Shown here in pieces: positions 49,701 through 62,118 of a stretch of DNA of 64,000 bases. How positions within the stretch are numbered: position 1 is the stretch's first letter; every line of letters begins with the position of its first letter. The DNA lies in assembly GCA_019614645.1 (NCBI GenBank), contig JABWDB010000004.1, positions 21,638,001 through 21,702,000 of the forward strand. The letters are read 5' to 3'. A program made the translations under genes and the position numbers. Below the pieces are notes generated by a model. The model was given only the letters and a program-made list of their open reading frames with translations. It searched no databases and had not been told where the DNA came from. This stretch comes from Stratiolaelaps scimitus (taxonomy: Eukaryota > Arthropoda > Arachnida > Mesostigmata > Laelapidae).

Positions 49701-51213
49701 GCGATTCTAATATTGAGGCAACCTTAGTGAAGTTACTGAAGTTTACGAAAATTGATTTCAGCCTTTTATCTAAATGCTGGAAGACTATTGAATTATAAAG
49801 CTTAACGATATAGCTGGACGTCGACGAGGATCATTTAGGGAAGATTGAAGGGAAGACACATCTTCGATCTTACACGAGACAAATTAAGAAGAAAAAATGT
49901 ATTCTCTATGACAAGCGTGCGCACGAGGTGTCGGGGTCTACGAGTATTGAATCAGTGATGCTGACCCTGAAAATATACCCAGGAAATATCCACTAAAATA
50001 TGATGTTTTTCGACTTTCAATATGAAGCCGGAAGAATGCAAGATTGGTATTATGCCTGGTCACATCCACCAAAAGGGCAAAATCGGAATCGTTTCACGTT
50101 CGGGAACCCTCACGTATGAGGCCGTACATCAGACGACGCACGTCGGACTCGGCCAGTCACTTTGCGTCGGCATCGGAGGAGATCCGTTCAATGGCACGAA
50201 CTTCATCGACTGCCTCGACATCTTCCTGCGTGATCCGGAGACGAAAGGTAAAAAGTAACAAAAACTATTCTTGCGACTACACTATACGTTGCCCCTTCTC
50301 GGGGTCAGTTGCCCTAAAATTGCCATCACGGCCGCCACCGTGTGCTGCTGTCAAATATATTTCAGCCCGCAGACCCAAGCAGTGTTACCCATTCAGAATC
50401 CACAAGAAGAGTTCCTTGTGTCCCCAATCACTATTCTCGACAAAAAGAGTATTCTACCGAAACTCTGATTTAGTTCAACGGTAGTAACTCTCCCTAATAG
50501 TTTGCTAATAAATGGTGAACCTTTCCATTGATTTGTGCTTGTTGATGCACCTACACGACGGCAGGTATCATTCTCATCGGTGAGATTGGTGGTAGCGACG
50601 AGGAGAACGCAGCCGAGTTCCTTAAGTCGAATAACACGGGATCGAGTGCGAAGCCCGTTGTCTCATTCATTGCCGGCCTGACAGCGCCACCTGGACGTCG
50701 TATGGGTCACGCTGGTGCCATTATCGCTGGAGGTAAAGGTGGTGCCCAGGCAAAGATCGACGCACTTAAAGAGGCGGGAGTGCACGTGACAAAGAGCCCC
50801 GCCCAGATGGGCTCCACGATGATTCAGGTAAGGATTGATCGATGATTGCAATGAGACATTTAGGAATAGAGACTCGTGTGCAACTCGCAGGTATCAATTC
50901 ATCAGCCGGAGGAGGTCCTATAAGTTGTTAGCAGATCTGCTGATACAGAGTTAAGATACCGTTTTGTCAGACTCGCTGGCGAAGCTATAGCGGAATTTTT
51001 TGTGTCTAATGTTCGAGCCATCAAGCGCACGTCCAATGTGACTTGCACCGAAGCGCACGACTTTTCTACAAAGGCTTAACTGGCGTGGTAATTTTCGGCG
51101 GGAAGATTGATGGGATTCGTAATACTAATATACATGGTTATGCCATTTCCCGAACTCGCTTTAATTGCTCTATTTCTTTTTTGCAGGAGATGAAGAAACG
51201 CGGTCTCGCTTAA
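46792..51213 (+). CDS. SUCLG1: Succinyl-CoA ligase alpha subunit, mitochondrial, 6 exons
   Basis: The six exons are 46792-46828, 48992-49212, 49475-49687, 50028-50247, 50565-50827 and 51187-51213. All are GT-AG with consistent phases (1,0,0,1,0), giving 326 codons, slightly shorter than the vertebrate protein. The tiny first exon (12 codons plus one base) begins [12 protein letters not shown], and with exon 2 it makes a basic, Ser/Ala-rich mitochondrial targeting peptide. Key motifs are [12 protein letters not shown] (residues 41-52, CoA-binding fold), [36 protein letters not shown] and [14 protein letters not shown] with the phospho-accepting His279. The last exon is only eight codons plus stop (EMKKRGLA). 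The enzyme interconverts succinyl-CoA and succinate with nucleotide triphosphate synthesis in the TCA cycle. The beta subunit, not found here, sets ATP or GTP use. The start has an AACACAAAATG context. No frame damage was seen. Confidence 0.96.
47262..47287. repeat. (GA)n microsatellite in SUCLG1 intron 1
   Basis: Thirteen GA units. Intron 1 is 2163 bp, by far the longest intron of the gene, and also holds an (AT)n tract at 47904-47925. Confidence 0.9.
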
Positions 51214-52424
51214 ACAATCCCTCTCTCTCTCGCTCTCTCGATAGCTTCATTTCAAGAAACTGGCAGTGCTTTTCTAGCGGCAGAGAGTGTTGTTCCCGTT
51301 CTGTCGCGATTACGGCCGATAATAACGAACTGCCACGTGTTGCGCCCCTCTTGGCGCGATACTTTCGTGAAAACCATAGAGGAAGTTGAAAAAAAGAGAC
51401 AAAAAGGAGTTCATCAATCGAAATTGCCTAACTTCCCGATCAGCGGCAATAATTGGCTTCGGAGGATCGTTCCACCTCGAATGTAACAGGAGGCGTTTAA
51501 CAAGGGGAGTCGAGCGGCTGTGTTGCACTGGGCATATCGTCCGATCTGTTGGTCATCGTCGATTCTAGACGAGTTTGACGGGTCGAACCCGACATGTGGC
51601 CTATGAGAGTGTTTATGAGGAACTAGTTTGATGATAACCTGCGTCCGCGGGAACCATCAGAGACCCTTCCTCGATTCGACTGTCCGAACTGTCAACGACT
51701 CACAACAGTTAACAATATATATACATAAATATAGAACGGTCTACACAACTAGCACGGTTACATGGGCGTCACGAAAATAGCTCTATTCACACACACAGTC
51801 TAATGATTACATTATTATAGCCCTTAATAATAATAGTAATAATGTAAATGCCATAACTCGATAGGAAATGATACTGCTAATGAGATATGACATAAATACG
51901 ATTTTAGCTTAAACGAGTAACCGATGAAAAACTCGAAGTACACAACGAGGAGGGCAGATCTAGCCGAGACCCGGGACAACAGAGTTGATACGAATGCTTA
52001 TGTTATGTGTATTGAAATTTTTGGTCGTTAAGTGTTTATTTCGGCTAGGGCTTCGATATTTGGCTCGGAGCTGGAAGGATTGAAAGGTGAAATAGCCCGC
52101 CGGGCCAGTGACAACAAGCGAATGAAAGCAAGATCTAACAACTAGGGTTGGATGCAAGTGGCATAGGAATCATATAGTAGCGAGGTGAGATGTTGATACC
52201 ACATGGGGATGAATGGGTATTGAAATCGAGGTGCGGAGTATCTTAACAGTCGTTGACCGGATCGTGTCCATGGTGAGATTTACACGACTACCAAAAATGA
52301 AATAATGATCATAAAAAACAAATAGGAGGACGTGTATAATGATGAGAAAAATGAAATAAATGACGTTTTTATTACAAAAGAGGAAAACTTTCTGATGACT
52401 GTCTACTGTTCGCGTGAGGTGAAG
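51214..52424. other. SUCLG1 3' UTR and spacer
   Basis: The 3' UTR starts with a CT repeat (about 51220-51240). No strong AATAAA lies within the first kb; AATAAA-like words occur near 52350 and 52730. A B-box-like GGGTCGAACCCG at about 51579 stands alone without an A box. Confidence 0.45.
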
Positions 52425-52490
52425 GTTTATTGGTTTATTAAAGGAGCACTGGCAATTGTTACAATGCTTAAGCTCTCGATATTGAGAGTC
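52425..52490 (-). mobile_element. Possible LINE 3'-tail fragment
   Basis: ACAATGCTTAAGCTCTCG preceded by TGGTTTATT matches the 3' end of the 1.9-4.7 kb LINE (ACAATGCTTAAGTTCTCG, TGGTTTATT) with one mismatch in the core. The copy seems limited to the last 60 bp or so of the element. Short matches like this can mislead. Confidence 0.45.
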
Positions 52491-53247
52491 TATATTGCTG
52501 TGTGCCGATTTCGCTGATACAGCCTGATCGTGATGAGCAAGACATGAAATTGTACGATGAATCTATTGTTATCCTAATTCGTCCAAGTTGTACACTATTT
52601 ATATATTATATATAGAGCACATCCCATCGAATGATTCGAATCTTGTCTATAGGTCCCACTGAAAATTGAAGCTAACGTAATCGTTCTAATGGTGTATCTT
52701 ACCAAATGATTTCGAAACGTTGTTGATTACAGCAATAAACAGGTTACTTGCAAGGTCGATGCTTGGAAAGCACGTAGTTCTGATCAGCTTCCCGAGACGC
52801 ACAAAATCAAATGATCATGCACACACAGGGCTAATACGTGCTAAGTTAGAAAACAAAAACCTAATAATAGTTATGCTAAAGCGAGCTAGTGTCGACGTTC
52901 CGCCGATTGAGCACACACACACACGACTTAGTCATTGGTACAGTATACAGGCTCTTTTTATTTTTAAATAAAATACATTTATGATAATAATAATATATTA
53001 ATATGATTATTTTTCATTACCGGGTAGTGCTTTTTAAGTACGCTGGAGTTTATTTTTCTTGTTGCTGTTGTTGTTGATATCGATTATTTAGTTGGTGTCA
53101 TATATAACTTTGTTACGTCTCTTTCACTCGGGCCTGTTCTATAGTTATAATAGTTGCCTGTAACACCAACACAGAAGATTCGCAACTAACTCTGCTGGAT
53201 TTTACTTTTATTTGCTTGATTAATAAATCACCTTGAAAAATCATCTA

Positions 53248-53294
53248 ATATATATATATATATATAGACAGACCCCCCCCCGCCCCATCCCCAC
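53248..53294. repeat. (AT)n next to C-rich run
   Basis: An AT tract of about 19 bp is followed, after GACAGA, by a run of nine or ten C and further C-rich bases. Confidence 0.85.
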
Positions 53295-55795
53295 ATTGGA
53301 CGACGGTTTCCAATGCAATAAAAACATGTCTGCCCAACAAAAACCGTTCTCGCTTTCGGTTTGCATTTGACAAACAATTCATCAGATGCAACCACGCTCC
53401 CGCCCTCAACCCACACACCCACCCACACAGCCACACACCCACGCAAACACACGCACGCACGAATAATTAATAATATAATTGAACTGTTTTCGAAGTTTTT
53501 TTTCTCCATCGATATTCACCTTGAAGTTTACATTAGTACGAGCGCCTGGCTAGCTAGAGTTGTTCTTCGGGGACTCCTCTCTCCTCTACATCTCTATTTC
53601 TATCTCATATATATATGTGTGTATAAATAACTGCGCTGATACGACACGTCTTAGCGGCACAAATGCTGGTCGGTCATTCGCGCCATCGTTGTCCGATGCC
53701 TTCGCTCTATGGCCGCACGACCACCACGCACGCAGCTGTATCGTACGTTCATTGTTGCCGTCGTCGTTATAGCAGCAGCAGCAGCTATTATTCATCATGG
53801 TAATGGGGGCTATTGATCGACAAAAAGATGGCACATCGCGTTCGCTCGCCCAGTCAATCACTCGGGTGATATCATTTCGATTTAGTTCGCTCTAAGTGTC
53901 AACAATATGTCTCGAGTGATCGAATTTTACCAACACCTGCCATCCCGTCGTGAATCACGCTTGGGTTCGAACGTGCTGCTCACAGCGAGTGGCAAGCGTG
54001 TCCGATGAGGACTCTTCCTCGTCCGTAGTCGTTGTCCGATCGAATTGAAGGAATGCTTCCATCATTTAGCAGTGTGGCAAGCCCGATCCGATGTTGCATT
54101 ACGCCCATGATACCACCCCATAATGTATGCGTCAATTCATGCCACTCGCACAACGCTCCACCTGTTGTGACTGGTTGCCCGTTATCGTCTGCCTAAATCA
54201 GGCTCGCACCGAAGACAGTGTGGACATAGTTCCGGGGGTCAGTTAGCTGGCTGGTAGCAATTTCAGTTGGTGGTTGGGTGGTGAGGGCCATATTCGAGTC
54301 ATGGTAAATTTGTTGAAAAGTCGCAATCGACACCAATTCATATCGGTTTCATAATTACTTTTCTCCCTATGATTGCTAATAGCCACCACACCGCGTATCG
54401 TCGGGTAGAGTTGGTTTTCAACCTGCTTGACCTATTTGCAGAGATACCTCTCTGATGGATACGATAATGATGATGGCATTCTCATAATCATCACATCAGG
54501 TAATACGCGAAATACAATAATACAGTATATCTATGTATATATATATATATATATATCTTGTAATTAGCTTAGTCTCATCGCCGTCGTCCCCGTCATGGTT
54601 TACTGTTGTTGTTAAATAATGTTCTCGTCTGTAATGTACACAGTGTATTCATTGTTGTTGTTATTATTATTATTATTATTTCGATTATTATCTCGCGTTA
54701 ATGTATCCGCCATTTCATCGTCTCCATTAACTATCGTATGACAATTATACTCAGTTCTCGATCTCGGCAATGAATGTGTATGTATTTTTTCCTGTTGTTC
54801 TGCACTTGGTATTGTATTTGCACAGCGAATAGTCCAAAGGCAACACGTTGCCTTTGTTGTTATTCTCGTTTGTGGAGCGTAATGTAGTTGCTTCTCCTTT
54901 AGCCACCGGGAAATTATGGAAAAAGAACGCAACCCTGCCATCCGCCTTGTTGCGGCCACTAGGGTTGGTCTTTTTTTATTTATATATATATATTTATTTA
55001 TTTATGTATATACTAAATAGCGTGATTACTTCACGCTATCTCAGAGTTTTCTCAGCGTTGTTTAATCATCGAATCTAAATTATGATTAAAACGGCAACGA
55101 GCAATATGAATAATAGTGAAAATGTTCAATAATAAATAATGTAATAACTAAATCTCTATAGACAAATCAATGAATCGGGACAGCATCGTTCGTATTCATC
55201 GCGACGAGATTCGTCATATATATATATCTATATATATGTTCGCCATCCGACCTCCGACTGCAACTATCAGTTATACCACAGTTGCTGTAACTGCTATCAT
55301 CATCGTTCGCTAGAATCGACACCATTTTCAATGAGCGACCTGTCCCTCCCCCAACAAATCGATGAGACACCGATCACTTGGCATCAATTACTGACAGTGT
55401 AAATGACATAGAATAATTATTTGTCTTGCCTGTTTTTTGAAGTTTCACTCTGTGATGTCGTCCGATTCCGAACGCCTCCAGGTGGGTGTAAATCAGTACT
55501 GGCTTCATACAACGTTTGCAGTACGCATGCAACAGGCACACAACGACCCTCAATCAATGGAGCACCACCCATTAAGAGGTGGCGTCGCCCCTCACATTCA
55601 CACTCGCTACGAATTCACGTTACTTATCTTATGCATCTCGTTTCGCTCTCATTCATGGCATTTCACGCATACACGTGTCCGTTCGGTCGATTTCATTAAT
55701 CTAGTAGCTAAAACCCAAACCAAACGCTATCGTCGCCGTTGATTTCGCCGCCGACTTCATGGTTAAAATAATATTTGATCACGTTTTATATTATA

Positions 55796-56173
55796 CTAAA
55801 TAATAAATAGAACGGCGCAAACGGAGAACACAAGGAAAAGAGGTGGAACCAGCTGGGAAACGTTGTGTTTCTCAGAGACAGACAGAGAGAGGGAGACTTT
55901 GCACAAAATATGAACACAGCTTCGTTGCCAGGCCGCCACATAAATCACGACGGGTGAGTGAACAATAATCAAGACGTGATAAGAAAAATCAGTGACGAGT
56001 GACAACGAGGAACAGCGAACAGCGAACCGTCTACCACGACATTGTCGCGTACGACAAAAAAAAACTGCTGATCCTGACACGTGGGCACAACATAGTCCTT
56101 TCTTCTTCGGGGCGACTGAGAGCGATGAGAGCAGTGGCCCGACTGGATCATCCGTTGCTGGATCTTCATAGAT
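55796..56173 (-). CDS. Candidate 3' exon of the zinc-finger gene (weak)
   Basis: An acceptor-like GAGGCAG ends at 56174 and the next bases are in phase with the donor at 56629. The frame starts IYEDPATDDPVGPLLSS and stays open to a TAG at 55796. The first 30 residues fit a regulatory protein, but the remainder is hydrophobic and odd, so either splicing continues or this is not the exon. Confidence 0.2.
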   Translation of the reverse strand: MYEDPATDDPVGPLLSSLSVAPKKKGLCCAHVSGSAVFFCRTRQCRGRRFAVRCSSLSLVTDFSYHVLIIVHSPVVIYVAAWQRSCVHILCKVSLSLSVSEKHNVSQLVPPLFLVFSVCAVLFII

Positions 56174-56628
56174 CTGCCTCAGCCGGCGTTGTCAGGAAGG
56201 GGAGATCGTTGTAGCGAAGCGTGCCATTCGTCAAGCGGGCCCTATCCGATCCGACCCACGTCTCCCCGTAACTCCTGAAGGATGGACATGGGAGCGTACT
56301 AAAACTCCACTATGCCCGGACACTTGAGTATTTCTCGGCTTCCACCACCTAGAAATAACGGCGGACCGAAATAACTCTTAGCCAATCGTATAAGTTTATG
56401 AGAGGGAGCTCGCTCACCCCATCATTTCGAAAGTTGAACAACACGACGGCTACCTAGTTCTGCAATGATGTGGCGTTGCGAATACGCCCACAGCTCATAG
56501 AACAGCAAGGCTCAAACGCAGATGACGCTCAGCCTTGGCCGCCAGTGGCGATCCGGTCAAAATCAATGTGAGACGGATAAGGGCGTGCGGAGGGAAGAAA
56601 ATTCGGAGGAACAGATAGTGACACTTAC

Positions 56629-59600
56629 CACGAGATCAGAGTCAGTTTCCCCGGACGATGAGGCCGTCGCTGTCGTCGTTCTGGCCGGATGAACCGCCAA
56701 CTCGACTGAAGATGGCATTTCCATATGGACGTTGTGGCCATTCTCACCTCCTCCAGGGACCTCAGGTCGTTCGGTTCCGTCTTGCCGATCGAGTGTCGTG
56801 CAAATCTGCTCACCTTCATCAGGTGGCGTCTGAGGTTCGGGAATCATCTGAAATACCTCGTCGTCTTCGCAGCTAGCCTCCTGATCTGTCGGCCCCGACT
56901 TGACGACGACGGCATCGGCGATGGCCCCATCTACAGAGCGATGAAGCAATTGCAGCTCCTCCGGTAGCTGCAGAGGTGATGTTGGAAGAGTGCAGTGGTT
57001 TTCTGAAATTTGGGATAATCAACACGATTGTAAGCTCCTGGCCCTGCCGGCGGTACACGTCCTATAGTACCGTCGAGCGACAATCATTTCCTAATCAATC
57101 GTTGTTTCGTATCAAGCGAAATAGCAAAGGGGAAGCGAACGACACAGTGCAAGCGACGGCCATCAACCCGATACAACCCCCCGGAAACACACATGAACCG
57201 TACGAGTCCCCGTATTTTGTGTGCTTATAAATACACAGTTAGTGACCGTTGTCATTTCTCTGACGATCATATAAAATGCACCGAAAAACACGCATGGATA
57301 GCAAGTTAATGGATCGTCATGACCTTTGCAGTGTCTGAAATGAGACAAACACAAGCATGTGTGTGAACATTTCGAGTCGCTAGGAACCTTCATCGTGGCC
57401 GTACTTACGTGGCCGTAAGGTAAGTAAAGCCTCGGCGGCCTGCGTTGCCGTGGTGTCAGCGTCCTTCTTATCGTCGATTTCGTGAGCTGCTCCACAAACC
57501 ATCTCGCCACCTTGAACCACGACATTTTGCAGGACCTCGAGCGATTCCGGTTGGGAAAGCCGATGCTGCTGTTGTTGTTCCTCGTGACCGGCGTCGTGTA
57601 CCGATGTACAACTTTCATGGCGTACAACCACGACGCTTTGCGTTTCCTGTAGCTCTTCAACGCTGGAAGCGTGCTGCTGCAGTTGATCGATTGGCCCCTG
57701 CTCGTGCACCTCGTGGACCTTGTGGGGCGCCACAGCCTCGTCAGGATCCTTCATGGAAATGATGCTGATCTGAACCGCATCTGTCGGTTCTGGTATACTC
57801 GCCAGCGACTCATCGCCGGCAGGTTGTTGTTGTTGCTGCTGCTGCTGCTGTGTCTCTTGTCCCGATTTATCCGCCTGCTGTTCCCGGCCATCGTCAGGCC
57901 CGACGGGGATAACCTGCAGTTGGCCAGACATCACCAATGAGGCCATCGCGCCTGCTCCGCTCAGATGATTGCCCGTATCCCCGGCAACAGCGTGGGTCAC
58001 CACCTGCGCCAACGGGGAGTCAACCTGAGTAATCACAACACTGCCTCCCCCACCATCGTCGGCCGCGACGACGAGCTGCTGCGTTTGCTGCTGAACTTGT
58101 TCCTGAGCCTGTTCCGGTTGTGACTGGACGTGTTCACTGTGAACATGCTGGTGATGATGTTGTTGTTCTTGATGGTGATGCTGTTGTTGTTGTTCTTGCT
58201 GGTGATGATGATGGTGGTGGTGATGATCCTGCTGTTGCACAACTACCTGATGTTGTTGATCCTGAGCTAGCTGCAAGGTTCCGACAACTTCGGCTGCCTG
58301 CAGCTGTTGCAAAGCACCCGCCTGTTGGCTACCACTGAAGTCCTCCTGGGTGGCGACGGTCAGCGTGGCTTCGGTGGCAAATGCCGCATTGCTATAGACC
58401 ACCTGACAACCTTCGAGTCGTTCGCCATTTTTGTTCTGCACAATGATTTGCCCTTCGTGCACGATGAGTTGGGCACCTTCGAGTTGACCGAAGGCCTCCT
58501 GCGGCACAATCAGACAACCTTGATCGCTAATTTGACTCAACATGTCGGAGTTGACCACCTGCATCTGTGCAAACTCCTCGACCTGTTGGACAATCTGATG
58601 TTGCTGCTGCTGTTGCTGCTGCGGCTGTTGATGCTGAACTATCTGATGGTGGTGTTGTTGTTGCTGTTGGGTGTGCGCTTGATGGACAACGTGATGCGTT
58701 GTCTGTTGTTGCTGCTGCTGTTGTTGCTGAAACGTCTCCTGGACACCGCCACCATGGACCGTTGTCATCACGTGCGAATGCTGAACTTGCTGCATATGCT
58801 GATGCTGATGAGGAATCGGCTGAGGCTGGTGTTGATGAACGATGGCAGGTTGAATGTTCGATTGTTGCTGTACAAGTTGACTAGAATCCTCCACAAATGA
58901 CGTCGACGGCTGTGATGGAACAACGGTCGTGATGACCTGAGGTGACGCGGTACAGGTGGACGTCGAGGCAGTTAGCTGTTGGCAAGTGATCGCCGTCGTG
59001 GGCACGGTCGTCGAGCTGCCCGACGTCGTGGTGGCCGCCACAATTGCCGAATTGAAAAAGCTGTCGATGACTTCCTGCCGCACCTGAGGCTTGTCGCCTG
59101 GTGCGAGCGTGTGCGTCTGGAGGAACTTGTGGCCGGGATCGAGTGACGATGTTACCTGCACAAGGCCAGTTGGCTGAACGGCGGGCGGGAACACCTGCTT
59201 GCGGTTACGCGCGCTCTTCTTCATGATATTGGGCTGTGGCTGCATTCGAAGAGGCGGCGCCAGAACAGGTGGTGGCATAGAGGTGATCGCTGCGCTTTGC
59301 GGTACTGACGCCACGACCGATGACGTCGGCTCCTGGCTGGGTTCGTTAAACGCAACGACTACGAGCGGCTGCTGCTGCTGCAGCTGACTGGTCTTTCGTC
59401 TTTTGCGTCGGGGCGTACCCGCTCCGTGCTGTGCTCCGCCACTATGAACTATGGAGCCCATCGTTTGCTGGACGATTGCGTCGACGAACTGGGGGTCTCT
59501 GAGGATAGATTGCGCAGCGTTGGGCTCTGACGAATTCGACCGCATTATAACTTGTACAACTCGAACGTCCGGTCCCGATATGTGCTGTAACAAAGGCAAC

Positions 59601-61684
59601 ACGAGACAAGATACAAAGATGACACATGGTGTGCTGTCCTTGAAAAATATAATAGATACACCAGACTTAATTTAATAGAACCGAGATACCTTCCCTAATA
59701 ATACTTCTTAATTTGATAGAATGAGCGCACATGGTATCACAACACCTAGTACATAAATCAGATCAAGAATGATTTGACAGATCACTACGCACAGATAGGG
59801 CAGACCGGTAATTACTCGTCTGCGTGACCAATACAGATCGGAAGAGATCTATCTCGAAAGGAATTAGCTTTAATTAGTTCAATGGCAGCTATCGTTCGCA
59901 GGCTTCTCCACGCCACGACTAGGAAGTTCTCCTGCAGGAACACTTCAAAGTTGATCCTGGCGGGAGGCTCATATAACGAGCACTGGAAGTGCTCTAAAAA
60001 CAACAAGGACCCTATCCTTCTGAATGGATGGTCGGTTGCAAAATACTAGCATTGCAGCTATTCAGAAATACACACATACAGAAGTCTATATTAATGGATG
60101 TCGACACAAAAAGATTCGACCATGGATAGTTTTAGCGCCTACCTGTTGCTGCGGTCTTGGACGCTTTCGCACTGGTGGCACAGTTTTGAGATCGGGTTCA
60201 GGCATCTGGTTGATTACGTCTGAGAGGTAGTGCGGATCGTCTTCGGCTTTGTCCAACGGCTCGCTCTTCAACTTCAGCGGCCCCGCTAGCAGCAGAGCAT
60301 CGTCCATGAGTGAGTTCTCATCGAGGTCGTCAAATGAGAGCGGTCGAGGTTTGAGATTGATGTCGAGATTCATCATGACCGCGGGTAGTTGCAGTGGATC
60401 CTCGGGCTCGCCCTTAGGAAGATTCCGCAGCGGAAATCGCACGACACCTTCGAGCTCTTCACAGTCGATGAGTTCCTCCTGATTACGGGAGAACGCCACA
60501 CTGCGCCGGCGTGACTCGATCATGACGTCGGGGGGCGGTGTCGCCGGTATTGAGATCAGCTCAGAGGGTTCGCGGAACCTGCCGGCCAAAAAGCAAGTTA
60601 TAGTTACAGGCACCATTCCTTTTCGAATAACCGATACGAGGATAACCGGCACCATTCCTTTTCGAACAATCGATACGAGGATAATTCCAAGCAGTCGAAG
60701 CCACCGGTCGTTCCCATGAGCATCTGCATTGACTCCATATATTTTTCAACCATGCGATTTCCCCCACCTTTAGACCACTGCTAGTCGATTCATCGGTGAG
60801 TATCACAGTCGAGTCCTTCGACGCAGAGGCCAATCGAGTGCTTCATCTGTCAGTTTCGCCTGGACGCAAATAATCAGCCTTCTCACTATACATAGTATTA
60901 ACGCACCGTTACGTTCGTGGGGTCTTCGAAGAGCAATGTCTTCGTGTCGGACATCAGACAACTTTGCGGGATCTTTGTACCAAATGTCTCGTCTATTAAC
61001 TTACTTTTTCATTTTGGCGGATGACGAGTTGTAGGACGACTGTTGATGCGATAGCTGCTGGGAATTGTGAGGTTCGTTCTTGATCGCCACGGCAATCTGG
61101 TCATCGGTTTTACTCATGGACATCAACCGATCCTGCCGGTGCTCCTCGGCCGTGTGAATTTCCAGGGCTAGACTCTGCGAAAGGAACTGCTCACCGCAAT
61201 ACTCGCAGCGTACGATGCCCGACTCGTTGAGCCCCGTACAGAACTGGTAATGCGTCTGTATCGCCTGGAGCGTCTGGAAGATCATCGTGCATCCCGGAAC
61301 TGGACAGAGAATCTGCAATGCAGCCGTAATACTCGAATAATTAATTAATTAATTACGTATAGTACCAACCTCACCGTGTATTGCAGCACATTCATCGTTA
61401 TCTCATCACTACTGCCCAGTTTGGAACAAAGATGCGATACTGACCTGTTTCGTTAATAGCATCTCATCCAGCCAGAGCTTCTTGAGCGCGGTCCGTATAT
61501 TCCTCGGTTTGATCTGCCGTTGACCGGACGCATTTGCCCCCGATCGGTCTCGTCGCGTGGCATGATGAGGCGGCAAGGTTGGCGGTGGGACCACACCTTC
61601 CGCCTCAGGTATAACCCCAAATTCTTCAGTGTCGCCATCGCCCACTGCCCCAGACGTCAGGAGAAGCGGCTGGACCGAAGACAT
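56629..61684 (-). CDS. Zinc-finger, Gln/His-rich nuclear protein (5' and 3' ends open)
   Basis: Exons in transcript order are 61684-61445, 61312-61005, 60578-60143, 59584-57409 and 57002-56629. All are GT-AG with matching phases (0,2,0,1), giving 1178 codons so far with an open donor (CTCGTG|GTAAGT) at the last one. The ATG at 61684 is the first in frame; an upstream exon may extend it. Residues 81-105 form a C2HC finger (C83, C88, H101, C105), and 116-138 a C2H2 finger (C116, C119, H133, H138). Residues 184-328 are acidic and Pro-rich, ending in a basic VRKRPRP. The giant fourth exon opens with a basic PRRKRRK (386-392, likely nuclear signal) and is dominated by Gln, His, Thr and Val tracts encoded by CAG/CAA/CAC repeats. 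This composition suggests a transcription regulator with a glutamine-rich activation or scaffold region. I cannot name the family. It is convergent with SUCLG1. Confidence 0.85.
57805..58740 (-). repeat. CAG/CAA/CAC repeat tracts coding Gln and His
   Basis: Several trinucleotide tracts lie in the fourth coding exon, for example at 57824-57852, 58144-58230, 58588-58665 and 58700-58730. CAA and CAC interruptions are frequent. Length variation between individuals is likely. Confidence 0.85.
60609..60686. repeat. 39-bp tandem duplication in an intron
   Basis: Two adjacent units (60609 and 60648) both open with GGCACCATTCCTTTTCGAA and both contain CGATACGAGGATAA, with few mismatches. They lie in the intron between the zinc-finger exon and the acidic exon, close to the acceptor. 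Confidence 0.9.
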
Positions 61685-61958
61685 GTGACTGTTCGTCGCA
61701 GCGGCAAGAGCCACTCGCGCTTCCACTGATGCACCCACCTCTGGTTACCACCGGCCAGCAAGGACAGCAACGGGCCGACACTGACGGCGTCTTACAACGG
61801 TGGGATCCGTCTCATTCTGTTTCGCATGGAACGTCCGACGACCGCCCAAAAGGTCACATGGTCCGAACAATCGAATGAAGACTGGTTAGAAAAAGCTTTG
61901 CAAATTGTGGTTATGCTCACATTGTAATCGATCGGCGGTAAATTGATAGCGCAGTCAC

Positions 61959-62118
61959 CTATCATCATTGCGAAGTTTCGGATCAGCGGGTATATGTTTA
62001 TATCATTTTCATAGCTGTGAGGTGATGGTTGTATAATCAAATTAGGGGCACTCAAAATCCCATAGAAAAAAAATTGAGAAATTGCCGTTATGCAATATAC
62101 ATTTGTGTAACTGGGGTT
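61959..62118 (-). CDS. Candidate upstream exon of the zinc-finger gene (weak)
   Basis: An acceptor with a good pyrimidine tract (CCCCTTCTTCAACAG) ends at 62119, and a donor ATAG|GTGACT follows 61959. The 160-bp frame reads NPSYTNVYCITAIS, then SAPNLIIQPSPHSYEN and FAMMI. Its outgoing phase 1 matches an acceptor at 61741 (TAACCAG|AG), which would join it in frame to VGASVEARV and the known exon. The region is AT-rich, and the encoded piece is not alike in composition to the rest. Confidence 0.3.

Larger units (their letters stand above)
52491..56628. other. Spacer or 3' region between convergent SUCLG1 and zinc-finger gene
   Basis: It is AT-rich and rich in simple repeats: (AT)n at 53248-53266 followed by a C-rich run to about 53294, CA-rich 53400-53460, (AT)n at about 54534-54556, (TTA)n at about 54658-54680, and TTTATT runs near 54975-55005. 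It probably includes the 3' UTR and last exon or exons of the minus-strand gene. No exon is firmly identified. Confidence 0.45.

Noticed and set aside
51570..51595. B-box-like GGGTCGAACCCG as a possible tRNA
   Set aside because: No A box at the right distance and no acceptor stem.
54612..54959. Minus-strand frame ending in a long Asn run
   Set aside because: The Asn run is just the (TTA)n microsatellite read in one frame, and the rest has no recognisable motif or splice link to the zinc-finger gene.
58307..58900. Long plus-strand frame of 197 codons rich in Leu and His
   Set aside because: It is the reverse complement of the CAG/CAC repeat exon of the zinc-finger gene. CAG read backwards gives CTG (Leu), so the open frame is a by-product.
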